A DNA stretch of 64,000 nucleotides from Pontiella agarivorans (GCF_034531395.1 NZ_JARVCO010000007.1:434001-498000), one strand, 5' to 3'; positions 24,705 to 33,824 are shown, numbered from the stretch's first letter. A program made the numbers and translations. The notes: generated from the letters alone by a model not told the origin.

Positions 24705-25838
24705 TCAATTTCTGCGCATCACCAATCCGCCGATAAGCGCGGTGAACGGAGCGACAGTGACGAGGCCGAAGCTGCCGACCATGGTATTCAGTACTTCGGC
24801 TGCGACATAGTTGAGGTTGAAAATCTGGATGGGCGGGATGTCCTGGCTGATGAAAAGCATGAACATGAATATGTAGGAACTCGAATAGGCCAGCAAAAGT
24901 GTGGTGGTCATGGTGCCGATCACGGAGCGGCCGACCCGCAGGCCGGAACGGATGTGTTCGATAACGTGAATTTCGGGATGTTTCCGTTTCACCTCTTCCA
25001 TCGATGCGGCGATATCCATGGCCAGGTCCATGACGGCTCCGGATGCGGCGAGGAAAATACCGGCGATGAAAATAGGCGTGAGCTGCAGGTGTGCGAATCC
25101 GCCGTGCAGCAGGTTTTCCGCATAGGGGCGCACCGCGCCGTGAATGTGAAAAAGACGGCCGAACACCACGGCTAAACCGGCGGTGAGCGCCAGGCCGAGA
25201 AAGGCGCCGGCAAAGGTGACAAATCCTTTTCGGGTGAGTCCGCCGACCAGAAAGCTGATGGAGGCGGTCAGCCCGGCGACCACGCCGAGCGCAACCCAGA
25301 TGGGATCAAAACCTTTAAGAAACATCGGCAGCATGATTTTCCAGATCATGAGTGTGGCGAAAGCAAAAGAGAGAATGGCTTTGAATCCGGTGAGGCCTGC
25401 CACGGCAATTAATGCCAGAGCAAAGAGGGAAATCAGGGTAATTTCCAGATGGATGCGATAGTGGCCGCGTGCGGTGCCGAGGCCCGGGGTTTGGTCGGGG
25501 TTCAGAAAATACTGCACGAGCAGTTCGTCGCCGTCTGCGTAGACTTCATCCCGTTCCAGCACACCGAAGAGCTGGTTCTGGACTTCGATGATCTGACCAT
25601 TGTGCGGACCGCCCAGCAGCCGGACTTCCAGGTGCTGGAACCCGGTATGAACCACGCCGAACACTTCGATGTCTGCGTTATCGGTTGCAAGCACGACGCC
25701 CCGGTGGCGGTAGATTTCACGTTCTGTTTTTCCATTGTATTCAAACCCGGTTTTAATCTGGGTGAGGATCAGGCACAGGAGGGTGAAAAAAAGGATAATG
25801 ATCAGGTCTTTCTGCGTGGATGGATTTTTAAATTTCAT
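24705..25838 (-). CDS. YibE/F-like integral membrane protein
   Basis: A 377-residue membrane protein: an N-terminal helix, a periplasmic domain rich in beta strands (about 35-135), then seven or eight helices. I-F-L-A-A-S-G-A-V-M-D-L-A-M-D-I-A-A-S-M and the R-S-V-I-G-T-M-T-T-T-L-L segment are characteristic of YibE/F-like proteins, whose function is not established. ATG 25838 is used; the longer frame would run through the phosphatase terminator. A TTCCA-N5-TGGAA palindrome sits at 25843-25857, only 4 bp upstream of the start, where the ribosome site would be. Confidence 0.78.
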   Translation of the reverse strand: MKFKNPSTQKDLIIILFFTLLCLILTQIKTGFEYNGKTEREIYRHRGVVLATDNADIEVFGVVHTGFQHLEVRLLGGPHNGQIIEVQNQLFGVLERDEVYADGDELLVQYFLNPDQTPGLGTARGHYRIHLEITLISLFALALIAVAGLTGFKAILSFAFATLMIWKIMLPMFLKGFDPIWVALGVVAGLTASISFLVGGLTRKGFVTFAGAFLGLALTAGLAVVFGRLFHIHGAVRPYAENLLHGGFAHLQLTPIFIAGIFLAASGAVMDLAMDIAASMEEVKRKHPEIHVIEHIRSGLRVGRSVIGTMTTTLLLAYSSSYIFMFMLFISQDIPPIQIFNLNYVAAEVLNTMVGSFGLVTVAPFTALIGGLVMRRN

Positions 25839-25842
25839 AATT

Positions 25843-25857
25843 TTCCAGCGGTTGGAA
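25843..25857. repeat. TTCCA-N5-TGGAA palindrome in the YibE/F leader
   Basis: TTCCAGCGGTTGGAA, one of five copies outside coding sequence. On the coding strand its GGAA half occupies the ribosome-site position of the next gene. Confidence 0.7.
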
Positions 25858-25861
25858 ATGT

Positions 25862-25892
25862 AAAAAGGGCAGGGTGCCGTCGGCACCCTGCC
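25862..25892 (-). terminator. Alkaline phosphatase terminator
   Basis: GGCAGGGTGCC and GGCACCCTGCC form an 11-bp perfect stem with a 3-base loop, followed on the minus strand by CTTTTTA, 29 bp beyond the stop at 25921. Confidence 0.9.
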
Positions 25893-25920
25893 TGATTGAG
25901 ACGGAATTACGGACGGCGGT

Positions 25921-27480
25921 TTAGTAGGCAAGGCCTCCGCCGGTATAATCCGGATCCTGGACCGGGAGGGCCGGTGTGCGCATGGCCTGGCCCAGGAATT
26001 TGGCAATGTCGGTGTTGTCGTAGAAGCCGTTGAAGCGGTAGGCATCGAAGCCGACGGCCATCACCGGAACCGGAACCGGAACTGCAGTATGTGAAGTCGA
26101 GGCCCAATACAGGCCGGATTCCTGATTCAGGATGTGGGTGCAGGTGACGGCAATGGCTTTATAGCCGCCGTAAATGGTGTAGTCCACATCGGTGTACCCA
26201 TTGAGGTCATATCCACTGGCGCGGCTGTCCGCTTTCACGCCGCCGAGTTCCCGGTCGTAGGCGGCTTCGAGCTGCTCCTGCTGATATTCCGAGAGATCCG
26301 TCCAGACGAGACCGAAACAGTTGGAGATGATGTCCATCATATCGGCGTCGATGTTGCTGGTTTCGGCATCGACCCAGGTGTGGCTGCTTTTGTAGTCGCC
26401 CATGATCTGGCGGTTGAACAGATCGTAAGAGATGGTCTGGGCTTCGAGCGTTTCGAACGCCGTTTCGTATTTTGTTCCGGTATACCCGATGCTCATACCC
26501 CCGGTTTCATGGTCACCGGTTACGACGATCAGGGTTTCGGCCGGATGCTCATTGTAGAACGCGAGCGCTTCGCCGACGGCATCGTCGAAGGCGATGGTGT
26601 CGGTGATGTTTGCTTTGGCATCGTTGGCGTGGCCGGCCCAGTCGATCTTTCCGCCTTCAACCGAAATGAAGAAGCCGTCCGGGTCATTCTGCAGTCGGTT
26701 GATCGCCGCCGCGGTAACTTCGGCCAGCGTGAAGTTTTCCGGCGGTGAATCCATGTGGTACGGCATGGCATTGGAATCGTAGGAGGTGGCCACAGAGCAA
26801 ACCACTTTTCCGGAAACATGTTCCAGATCTTCGATGCTGCTCACAAACGTGTAGTCGTTGTTAGCAAACGCTTCACTTACAGCGATGCCGCCGGCGTTGT
26901 CCGTGCTGCTCATGTAACGGAATTGTCCGCCACCGAAGAACTCGAATCCGCTCAGGGCGGCCTGATAACCGATTTCGGTGTAGTTGTTGCGGCTGTTTAC
27001 TTTGGCATAATACGAGGCCGGGGTGGCATGCGGCAGCGATACGCTGGAAATGATGCCGACGGATTTCCCCTGTTCGTGGGCCAGTTCGGCCACACTTTTG
27101 TAGGCGATATTTCTGTCGGTGTTCAGGCCGATGATACCGGCGGCGGTTTTTACACCGCAGGCAAAGGCCGTACCGGCGGCGGAATCCGTAATCAGGCGGG
27201 TATCCGAATAGGTTGTGGCCATGCCGGAAATCGGCAACAGGTTCATATTCAGGGTGCCGGCCTTCAGGTTGGTCGGATCATCTTCCCCGCCTTCCATCAA
27301 GCTGGCTTTGTAGGCTTCGGCCGCCTGCATCTGAACGCTGGCCATGCCGTCGCCCAGGAAGAAAAAGACATATTTGGCTCCGTTGCTTGCGCGGGAGGGG
27401 CGGGCATCGACGGATGCCGCCGTGAAGAGGGTTGCGAGTGCGCAGCCGGCTGCCGCGCCTTTGATGAACATGGATTTCAT
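25921..27480 (-). CDS. Secreted alkaline phosphatase (PhoA superfamily)
   Basis: The 519-residue protein has a signal peptide (cleavage near A-S-V-D-A). Alkaline phosphatase motifs follow: F-F-L-G-D-G-M (metal aspartate), T-D-S-A-A-G-T-A with the nucleophile serine, S-V-E-G-G-K-I-D-W-A-G-H-A-N-D (metal ligands), V-V-T-G-D-H-E-T-G-G and S-H-T-A-V-P-V-P-V. It should hydrolyse phosphate monoesters in the periplasm or outside the cell. The downstream PEP-CTERM gene start is 48 bp away on the same strand, so the two may be cotranscribed. No Pho box is recognised. Confidence 0.92.
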   Translation of the reverse strand: MKSMFIKGAAAGCALATLFTAASVDARPSRASNGAKYVFFFLGDGMASVQMQAAEAYKASLMEGGEDDPTNLKAGTLNMNLLPISGMATTYSDTRLITDSAAGTAFACGVKTAAGIIGLNTDRNIAYKSVAELAHEQGKSVGIISSVSLPHATPASYYAKVNSRNNYTEIGYQAALSGFEFFGGGQFRYMSSTDNAGGIAVSEAFANNDYTFVSSIEDLEHVSGKVVCSVATSYDSNAMPYHMDSPPENFTLAEVTAAAINRLQNDPDGFFISVEGGKIDWAGHANDAKANITDTIAFDDAVGEALAFYNEHPAETLIVVTGDHETGGMSIGYTGTKYETAFETLEAQTISYDLFNRQIMGDYKSSHTWVDAETSNIDADMMDIISNCFGLVWTDLSEYQQEQLEAAYDRELGGVKADSRASGYDLNGYTDVDYTIYGGYKAIAVTCTHILNQESGLYWASTSHTAVPVPVPVMAVGFDAYRFNGFYDNTDIAKFLGQAMRTPALPVQDPDYTGGGLAY

Positions 27481-27528
27481 TTTGATACTCCTTGGTTGTT
27501 AATGATTAATGAGCTGATTGGCGCCGGG

Positions 27529-28218
27529 TTATCTCCGGAGCCTTCTGCGTGTACAGGCCAGGATCACCCCGCCGAAAATCATGGAAATCACGGATGCCGG
27601 TTCCGGAACGACGGCATAGGAAACAGCGTCGATGGATACGGAATCGATAAAGGTGTTGTCGTCGGCATAGGCGAAGTCGGCAAAGAACCCGTCGGTACTG
27701 CCGCTGACGGTGAAACTCCAGGCTTCCGTAATCAGTTCGCTGTTCAGATCGTGGTATTCATCCGAAGTGACATTGACGATGTGTCCTTCGGAGGTATCGC
27801 TGAGCTGCGGCATCAGGTCGAAACCGGCGCGCCAGCTGTCATCCGATTCATCGTCCCAGTAGGACAGCTGAATGACAACTTCGGTGGTTTCGAAACCGCT
27901 GAACGTCGGCATCCAGAAAGAGAGTGAATCCGAAGTTCCCCAGAGATCCAGATAATCATGGCCGGAAAGCGGGCCGCCCGCGGCATTGGACAGAATATCC
28001 GCTTCTCCGAATGAGCCGACGGTATCGGTCCGGATTCCGGTCTCGTAGTCATATGCGCCGAATTCATCTGCGGCGGAAACTGTTCCCGGATTATAATAAT
28101 TCCAGTTGCTCCATTCGGCATAAACAGACCCGCTGTCGTCGATCCAGTCCGGGGAGAACGGACCTGCGTGTGCAATGCCGGCCGCAAAAACAGCCATGGT
28201 GATGAATTGTTTTTTCAT
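27529..28218 (-). CDS. PEP-CTERM sorted exported protein
   Basis: A 229-residue protein with a signal peptide (M-K-K-Q-F-I-T-M-A-V-F-A-A-G-I-A-H-A) and a full PEP-CTERM sorting tail: V-P-E-P-A-S, a hydrophobic stretch (V-I-S-M-I-F-G-G-V-I-L-A), then R-R-R-L-R-R. Such proteins are processed by an exosortase and are common in bacteria making exopolysaccharide. The body (rich in W, Y, D, S) shows F-S-G-F-E-T-T-E-V-V-I-Q-L-S-Y-W near the middle; no enzyme motif is seen. It probably functions at the surface. Confidence 0.85.
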   Translation of the reverse strand: MKKQFITMAVFAAGIAHAGPFSPDWIDDSGSVYAEWSNWNYYNPGTVSAADEFGAYDYETGIRTDTVGSFGEADILSNAAGGPLSGHDYLDLWGTSDSLSFWMPTFSGFETTEVVIQLSYWDDESDDSWRAGFDLMPQLSDTSEGHIVNVTSDEYHDLNSELITEAWSFTVSGSTDGFFADFAYADDNTFIDSVSIDAVSYAVVPEPASVISMIFGGVILACTRRRLRR

Positions 28219-28548
28219 GTCATTTTCCTTTCTTCAGTGAATCGTGAACCGTGTGGTTTTGTTGTGAGGCGCCGAAGATGGAGCGGGTCGATTAAATGCA
28301 TGTAAGCATTATGTTTTTTGGGCGTAACCGAGCGGTTAGGGTTGTGGAGGGATGGTTACGGTTCGGTTTGCGGGTAAAATGGTATGTTAAACCGCATTTA
28401 TAAATCCTCCGGTTTTCGGAGGCGGCGCTAACATTTCCGCCTGCAATCAGGGCTGTTTAGATGAAATATAAAATTGAGGGTGCCGTCGCCGGGTTTTTCG
28501 TAATAAAGGATTTAATTCATGGATGGGGCGGCGTAGATTCCGCGCTCT
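28219..28548. other. 330-bp divergent intergenic region
   Basis: This lies between the PEP-CTERM gene (minus) and a MATE gene (plus). It has short inverted repeats: AATGC-ATGTAA-GCATT followed by ATG and TTTTTT near 28296-28320, GTAACC/GGTTAC further on, and CCTCCG-GTTTT-CGGAGG near 28410. I recognise no riboswitch or small gene. Promoters for both flanking genes should lie here. Confidence 0.4.
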
Positions 28549-29982
28549 ATGAATTCCTCCGGAACAGATGCGCGGCCCTTCGGGGGTTGGCGGGAGCTGA
28601 TGAATATCGCCTGGCCGATGATTGTAAACTCGGCATCGTTTGCGGTGCTCAATTTCAGTGATCGGCTGTTTCTTTCCAATTATGGCGACGCCGAATTCCG
28701 GGCCTCGCTGCCGGCGGGAATTCTGTTTTTCACGCTGGTTTGCGGATTTATGGCGCTATCCGGTTATGTCAGTACGTTTGTGGCACAGATGTACGGGGCC
28801 GGGGATCATGCGGGGTGTTCGAGAGCGACGGCGCAGGGCATTATTTTTTCCGTGCTGTCGGTCCCGCTGATTATGCTGCTGGTTCCGTTCGGGCTTTTCT
28901 GTCTGCGTATCAGCGGGCATGGGCCGGCCATTCTGGCCATGGAGGAGGACTATTTCAGGATCCTCATGTGGTGCGGCGGCGGTATGACCATGAGTTCGGC
29001 GCTGAGCGGTTTTTTCTCCGGCCGGGGGAAAACGTTTGTGGTGATGAGTACCAATATCGTGGCCAACGGGGTGAATGTGGTTCTGAACTATGTTCTGATA
29101 TTCGGTGCCGGCCCTTTTCCTGAGCTTGGAATTGCCGGTGCGGGCTGGGCGACGGTGATCGGTTCCTGGCTGTGTCCGCTGATTTTTTCGGTGATCTATT
29201 TCAGCGGCCGGGTAAACCGCGAATTCCAGACCTGGAAAAATCTGCGATTTGACGGCTGGCTGTTTAAGCGGATGCTGCGCTTCGGGTTTCCGTCGGGCGT
29301 GCACTGGTTTCTGGATGTGGCGGCATTCACCGTGTTTGTGTTGCTGGTCGGCCGTCTGGGTGCTATTGCCCATATTGCCAGCAATATTGCACTGAGCATC
29401 AATCTGGTGGCATTTATGCCGATGATCGGTATGGGCATTGCGGCTTCGATTCTGGTGGGGCAGTATCTCGGACGAAACGAGCCGGAAAATGCGGAAAAAG
29501 TCGGCTGGCTGGCCATGAAGATCGGCATGGGTTATGTGGCTGTGACGGGACTTACGTTTGTTCTGTTTCCTGAATTTTACATCAATATTTTCAATGGGCA
29601 GTCCGCCGCGACGGTCTCCTATGAAGAGCTGCTTTACACCGTACGGATTTTAATGGTTATGCTGGCGGTCTGGGGGATGTCCGATGCGATTGCTTTGATT
29701 CTTTCGGGGGCCCTGAAGGGAGCGGGCGATACCCATTTTGTGATGTATTTCCAATCTGCCGTCGCCTGGGGCGTTCTGGTGCCGGGCCAGCTGATTATTG
29801 TCGTCTGGCTGAGGCTGAGTATCTACACCAGCTGGGCGTGTACCTTGCTTTATGTCTTTATTCTCGGCGTCGGCTTTTTCCTGCGTTTTCACTCCGGACG
29901 GTGGAAAAGCATCGATCTGCTCGACCGCAGAAAACCTTTGGACGAACCGGAAAATACCGAAGATCTCGTCACACGCATGTGA
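28549..29982 (+). CDS. MATE family efflux transporter
   Basis: A 477-residue, 12-helix protein. The first half starts M-N-I-A-W-P-M-I-V-N-S-A-S-F-A-V-L-N-F-S-D-R, the second L-R-F-G-F-P-S-G-V-H-W-F-L-D-V; G-A-G-P-F-P-E-L-G-I-A-G-A-G-W-A lies in the middle as in MATE proteins. It differs from the MATE gene in the efflux operon. ATG 28549 has no obvious ribosome site; ATG 28600, preceded by GGGAG, is a possible start and would fit the family. A soluble tail of about 25 residues follows the last helix. Confidence 0.85.
   Translation: MNSSGTDARPFGGWRELMNIAWPMIVNSASFAVLNFSDRLFLSNYGDAEFRASLPAGILFFTLVCGFMALSGYVSTFVAQMYGAGDHAGCSRATAQGIIFSVLSVPLIMLLVPFGLFCLRISGHGPAILAMEEDYFRILMWCGGGMTMSSALSGFFSGRGKTFVVMSTNIVANGVNVVLNYVLIFGAGPFPELGIAGAGWATVIGSWLCPLIFSVIYFSGRVNREFQTWKNLRFDGWLFKRMLRFGFPSGVHWFLDVAAFTVFVLLVGRLGAIAHIASNIALSINLVAFMPMIGMGIAASILVGQYLGRNEPENAEKVGWLAMKIGMGYVAVTGLTFVLFPEFYINIFNGQSAATVSYEELLYTVRILMVMLAVWGMSDAIALILSGALKGAGDTHFVMYFQSAVAWGVLVPGQLIIVVWLRLSIYTSWACTLLYVFILGVGFFLRFHSGRWKSIDLLDRRKPLDEPENTEDLVTRM
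29224..29237. repeat. Variant palindrome TTCCA-N4-TGGAA
   Basis: TTCCAGACCTGGAA has a 4-base spacer rather than 5 and lies inside the MATE gene. Confidence 0.5.
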
Positions 29983-29985
29983 TAC

Positions 29986-30015
29986 AAAAAAAGGCGTTCC
30001 AATCTCTGGAACGCC
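29986..30015 (-). terminator. Terminator containing the dispersed palindrome
   Basis: GGCGTTCCA and TGGAACGCC form a 9-bp stem with loop ATCTC; read on the minus strand it is followed by TTTTTTT. It serves the helical exported protein gene (stop at 30038) and its palindromic part is an exact TTCCA-N5-TGGAA copy (29997-30011). It may also act on the converging MATE transcript. Confidence 0.75.
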
Positions 30016-30037
30016 TGTCTGCCGTTTCGGTTTTAAT

Positions 30038-30610
30038 TTATAAACCGTAGGCGGATAGATCGATGCCCAGCGCAGCCGGATCGAGTCCGTAACCTTTCAG
30101 TTTTTCGAGGTAGACGCCGGCTTGTTCTTTCAGGCCGTTAAACTGCGTGGTGTACTGTTCCAGCTGCGTCTTGAGCTCTTTGCCTTTTGTGGTGAATTTC
30201 TGGATCCAGTTAAGATCTTTCACCTGCTGGGTGTATTCGGTGACGTTGGTCTGGGCATCGGCGAAAACCGAAGCGTACTGCCCGAGATAAGCCGTGAGTT
30301 TTGCGGGATCCATGGCCGCGACTTTGGTTTTGATTTCTTCAAGTGGCTTCTGCAGGTCGGCCAGCACTTCTTCTTTAGAAACGCCCAGTTTTGCAGCCTG
30401 TTCCTTGATTTTTTCAATGGCTTTAGCCGAAAGGTTTTCAGCCTGTCCGGTCATTTCTTCGGCCTTCGCCGAGGCTGCTGCCGCAACTTCATCAGCCTTT
30501 TTTTCGATGCCGGAAGTATCCACCGCATAACTACCGTCTTCACTCTTTTTCAGAAAGCCGCTGCTGCAGACAAATGCGGCGGCCATTAAAGCGAGTCCAA
30601 ATGTTTTCAT
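30038..30610 (-). CDS. Exported alpha-helical protein, unknown function
   Basis: A 190-residue protein with a signal peptide (M-K-T-F-G-L-A-L-M-A-A-A-F-V-C-S-S-G-F) and a mostly helical, Ala/Lys/Glu-rich body (about 35-110) likely to be coiled coil. The Cys at residue 15 is not in a good lipobox. The second half contains K-L-T-A-Y-L-G-Q-Y-A-S-V-F and ends in A-L-G-I-D-L-S-A-Y-G-L. No family is recognised. It is followed by a strong terminator. Confidence 0.7.
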   Translation of the reverse strand: MKTFGLALMAAAFVCSSGFLKKSEDGSYAVDTSGIEKKADEVAAAASAKAEEMTGQAENLSAKAIEKIKEQAAKLGVSKEEVLADLQKPLEEIKTKVAAMDPAKLTAYLGQYASVFADAQTNVTEYTQQVKDLNWIQKFTTKGKELKTQLEQYTTQFNGLKEQAGVYLEKLKGYGLDPAALGIDLSAYGL

Positions 30611-30668
30611 GATTCACCTTTCATAATTTTGGTTTCAGAAAAAAAGGATAGCGGGTTTGCGGGATACG

Positions 30669-31973
30669 TCACCCTTTCTTTTGCGGATTTTTTGTGTGTG
30701 CAGCGATGGCGAGAATGCCCAGCGTTACCGCGAGACAGGCCCAATTGGCGGGGGCATAACTGAGGGTGAATTTAAGAACGCCGCTATAGATCGCAGGGCC
30801 GAGCGCGCTGAAGATGACCATAAACGTCATGCAGAGTCCGCTGATGGCGCCGAGGTGTTCGCGGCCGAAATAGCGCGGCCACGTGACACTCATCAGGATG
30901 CCGAACAGGCCGTTGGCGACCCCGCCGCCGAGAACAAGGCAGGCGACCGGCCAGCCGGGGGCGAGGAGGGAAAATCCGAGCAGATTAACGGCCATGGCGG
31001 TGAGCATGGTCAACAGCAGCCAGCGCAGTTCAATGCGGTCGCTCAGCCAGCCGCCGAGCAGGGTGATGACGATGGAGATATAGGCGATTGGCGGAAAAAT
31101 GGCGAAGCCTTTTGAACCGTCCATGCCGGCATGGGAAAAAATGGATTCCACATGGAAGGTGTTGGCTGTGATGATAAGCGCCTGGAGTGACATGGTCAGC
31201 GTGAAGGCCCAGAAAGGCAGCGTGCGGCGGGCTTCGGGGAGGGTGAACTGACGCCGCAGTGTTTCTCTGCGGGTCTTGGCATTTCTAATCCGTCCATCCG
31301 GACTGAGGCCGAACGGCTCGGGGGCATCGCGGAAAAAGATGAGCAGCAGCGGCGAAAAGAGCAGAATCAGCAGCATCCCCAGCAGAAACCAGGTGCCGGA
31401 CCAGCCGCGTTCGTTAATTATGCTGCTGAAAATGGTGGGGGAATAAGAGAAGCCGAAGGCGACTGCTGCACCACTGATGCCGCTGGCGAGTCCGCGGTGA
31501 TGATCGAACCATTTCATGATCATATTACGCGATGACATCGTCAGTATGCCCTGGCCACTGAGTCGGAGCGCAAAGAACAGCAGAGAGAGCAGGGCCATCA
31601 GTCCGCCTCGCCCGGGCAGGACCGGCTCGATCAGCCGGGCCATCCGACCGGTCTGGCTGAGGGCAAGCAGGACCAGACCCAGGATAAGACAGGAGCCGAA
31701 GCCCATCCAGCGTGCGCCGATGCGGTCGAACAGTTTGCCGGCCGGGGTAATGAGGAATGAACTGGAAAAGGTTCCGATGCCATAGGCAATGGTGAGTTCC
31801 AGGCGGCCGATATTCAGGTCGTGAATCAGCGGCTCAATGAATGCGGATACCCCGGTAGTCTGGCCGGGAACACTGAGGATTACGCCGATAATGCCCCAGA
31901 AGAGAATCGCCCAGCCATAGAAAAACGGCCAGTGAGCGGGATTGAACGGGATTTGGGCAAACGATTTTTTCAT
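30669..31973 (-). CDS. Major facilitator superfamily transporter
   Basis: A 434-residue, 12-helix protein. G-K-L-F-D-R-I-G-A-R between helices 2 and 3 and G-G-W-L-S-D-R-I-E-L-R in the second half are the MFS loop motifs. The sequence resembles the oxalate/formate antiporter-like and monocarboxylate groups (SSFLITPAGKLFDRIG). ATG 31973 is used; the long upstream frame (to 32189) overlaps the rpsD promoter and is unconserved. Substrate is unknown. Confidence 0.82.
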   Translation of the reverse strand: MKKSFAQIPFNPAHWPFFYGWAILFWGIIGVILSVPGQTTGVSAFIEPLIHDLNIGRLELTIAYGIGTFSSSFLITPAGKLFDRIGARWMGFGSCLILGLVLLALSQTGRMARLIEPVLPGRGGLMALLSLLFFALRLSGQGILTMSSRNMIMKWFDHHRGLASGISGAAVAFGFSYSPTIFSSIINERGWSGTWFLLGMLLILLFSPLLLIFFRDAPEPFGLSPDGRIRNAKTRRETLRRQFTLPEARRTLPFWAFTLTMSLQALIITANTFHVESIFSHAGMDGSKGFAIFPPIAYISIVITLLGGWLSDRIELRWLLLTMLTAMAVNLLGFSLLAPGWPVACLVLGGGVANGLFGILMSVTWPRYFGREHLGAISGLCMTFMVIFSALGPAIYSGVLKFTLSYAPANWACLAVTLGILAIAAHTKNPQKKG

Positions 31974-32293
31974 GGGCCCGGGAGCATAGGCCCGGACTTG
32001 AGGAAAGCAAATCTTCCAATAGTGGAAAAACGGTGCACTGCAGTCGTTTGAGTTTGATGGACGGTTGCTGAAACAGGTCTGAAACTTTGCAGTAAACGGG
32101 GTTGACCGGAAAGTGCGATCCTGTATAAATGCCCGCCTGTTTTCCCGTAAAACGGAATCCTGACCGAAGGATCTTCGCCAAAGGAACAAATACCGCGCGG
32201 TGCGGGGCGAGCGCCCAGACTCGAAAACTCCGAAGGGCGGCCGGAAAACCGGCTTAATTTGCAGGGATGCATCGGGAAGAGAAAGGAATAAGC
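31974..32293. other. 320-bp divergent region with rpsD leader
   Basis: This separates the MFS gene (minus) from rpsD (plus). It carries the variant palindrome TTCCAATAGTGGAA (32014-32027), the rpsD promoter (32102-32129) and about 160 bp of G/C-rich leader, including GCCGG-AAAA-CCGGC just before the ribosome site. The leader could hold an S4 autoregulatory structure, but I recognise none. Confidence 0.5.
32102..32129 (+). promoter_or_regulatory. rpsD promoter
   Basis: TTGACC (32102-32107) and TATAAA (32124-32129) are spaced 16 bp apart, a good sigma-70 match, about 165 bp before the rpsD start. Confidence 0.65.
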
Positions 32294-32896
32294 ATGAAAT
32301 ACAATGGACCGAAAATCAAGAAAGCGCGCCGCCTCGGCATCGCGTTGTCCCCGAAATCTGAAAAATATCTGGAGCGTCGCCCGAATGTGCCGGGTCAGCA
32401 CGGTCCGAACCGCCGTCGCGGAAAACAGTCCGACTACGGTCGCCAGCTGACGGAAAAACAGCGTCTGCGTTACCAGTACAACCTGAGCGAAAAACAGCTT
32501 CGCGGAGTGTACGATAAAGCAACCCGTAAACCGGGCAATGCCGGTGAAGTAATGATGCAGATGCTGGAAAGCCGTCTGGATGTTGTTGTTCTGCGAGCCG
32601 GTATGGCCCGTTCCATCTATCAGGCCCGTCAGATGGTTTCCCACGCTCACTTCTGTGTGAACGGAAAGAAAGTAAACATTCCTTCCTTCAGCCTTCGTAT
32701 CGGCGACAAGATCACGGTCCGCGAAAAATCCAAAGATTTGGATGCTTTCGTTCTGGCACAGCAGGTTGCCAAGACGCCGGAATACATTACGGCCAATGAC
32801 AAAGAGCTTACGGCTGAACTGAACCGACTGCCTTCTATGGAAGAAATTCCGGTGACCTGCGAAATCTCGCTTGTCGTCGAATTCTATGCCCGATAG
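32294..32896 (+). CDS. rpsD: 30S ribosomal protein S4
   Basis: S4 starts assembly of the small ribosomal subunit by binding 16S rRNA. The 200-residue product matches along its length: GPKIKKARRLG at the N-terminus, P-G-Q-H-G-x-x-R-R-R, S-D-Y-G-x-Q-L, E-K-Q-x-L-R-Y-x-Y-N-L-S-E-K-Q-L-R, and the S4 RNA-binding domain (M-L-E-S-R-L-D-V-V-V-L-R-A-G-M-A, then A-R-Q-M-V-S-H-A-H-F-C-V-N-G). There are no zinc-binding cysteines at the N-terminus. ATG 32294 follows the ribosome site AAAGGA. The gene stands alone with its own promoter and terminator rather than in an rpsM-rpsK-rpsD-rpoA cluster. Confidence 0.98.
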   Translation: MKYNGPKIKKARRLGIALSPKSEKYLERRPNVPGQHGPNRRRGKQSDYGRQLTEKQRLRYQYNLSEKQLRGVYDKATRKPGNAGEVMMQMLESRLDVVVLRAGMARSIYQARQMVSHAHFCVNGKKVNIPSFSLRIGDKITVREKSKDLDAFVLAQQVAKTPEYITANDKELTAELNRLPSMEEIPVTCEISLVVEFYAR

Positions 32897-32904
32897 TCCG
32901 ACTC

Positions 32905-32919
32905 TTCCAGAGTTTGGAA
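32905..32919. repeat. TTCCA-N5-TGGAA palindrome after rpsD
   Basis: TTCCAGAGTTTGGAA begins 9 bp after the rpsD stop and directly precedes the terminator stem. Confidence 0.7.
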
Positions 32920-32949
32920 AACCGCTCCTACACCGGGGGCGGTTTTTTT
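32920..32949 (+). terminator. rpsD terminator
   Basis: AACCGCTCC, loop TACACC and GGGGGCGGTT form a stem followed by TTTTTTTG. Confidence 0.85.
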
Positions 32950-33105
32950 GTGTCCGGATAATGGGGCCTTATATTTCAAAAATTCGCTGCGGATATCTGC
33001 TCCGGTCAAGGGCCAGGGCACTCTCCAGACTGGTTCCGGCAATAGCTACGGAGCAGTGTATCGGGTTCGGAGTGTCGGAAGTGAACGGAGTGAATGGCCC
33101 TGATT

Positions 33106-33810
33106 TTATGGTTCCAACCATCCGCCGGTGGCCTGTATGGGTTCGAGGGAGCGGTCGCTGGAAACCCAGACGGCGAGGGCGGAGGCGGCGTTGTTGAGTC
33201 GCAGTTCGGCCGTCCAGATATCATTGGTCCGGGTCATGGCGGTTTCGTTGAGATCGAGAGCCACGAAGCAGTGTTCGAGGGTACGCCCCCGGTTTTCACC
33301 GGATTGTACCGCCGTGGTCTGTCTATCGCTGAGCGGTGCCGCCCAGGCTTTGAGGCCGCTGTGTTTTTTTGTGGGTTTAAATGTAATGGACAGCATTCTT
33401 CCGCTTAATTCGGCTTTAAGTATTCCGGGGTTTGTTTTTCCGGCTTTCGGAATCGGATGACGTGTCGCGTTGCCGTTAGTCACAAAGCAGGGGGTATAGA
33501 CGGTGCGGGCTTTCCACTGTTTGGAATAGGTGCGCTGGCGGGTGGAGAAATCGGGATTGGAAAACCGGTCCTCCCAGCCGAGATAATTCCAGTAGTCGAC
33601 GTGAAAGGCCACGGGAACAAAATCGTTCCACAGCCCCTGGTGTCCGGCAAAACTGTTCATTTTTTGCTCGGCCGGCGGGCAGCTGCAGCAGCCTTCCGAG
33701 GTGTACAGTTCGATCAGGCTTACCCGGTACGCCGGACTTTGGAAAACGAGGCTGCCGGCCAAGGCGCTTGCTGTACTGAGTGCGAGAGGAATCAAAAACA
33801 ACGATTTCAT
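33106..33810 (-). CDS. DUF1223 family exported protein (thioredoxin-like)
   Basis: A 234-residue protein with a signal peptide (M-K-S-L-F-L-I-P-L-A-L-S-T-A-S-A-L-A). The DUF1223 hallmark L-I-E-L-Y-T-S-E-G-C-C-S-C-P-P-A with a thioredoxin-like C-x2-C follows, then V-A-F-H-V-D-Y-W-N-Y-L-G-W and V-Y-T-P-C-F-V-T-N-G. The family is predicted to be periplasmic redox-active proteins of unknown role. A palindrome copy (33825-33839) lies 14 bp upstream of the start; another lies inside the gene (33512-33526). Confidence 0.85.
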   Translation of the reverse strand: MKSLFLIPLALSTASALAGSLVFQSPAYRVSLIELYTSEGCCSCPPAEQKMNSFAGHQGLWNDFVPVAFHVDYWNYLGWEDRFSNPDFSTRQRTYSKQWKARTVYTPCFVTNGNATRHPIPKAGKTNPGILKAELSGRMLSITFKPTKKHSGLKAWAAPLSDRQTTAVQSGENRGRTLEHCFVALDLNETAMTRTNDIWTAELRLNNAASALAVWVSSDRSLEPIQATGGWLEP

Positions 33811-33824
33811 CGGTTCTCCGGGGT

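Noticed and set aside
28461-28661. 66-residue plus-strand frame before the MATE gene
   Set aside because: It runs into the MATE gene in another frame and has no motif or clear start signal.
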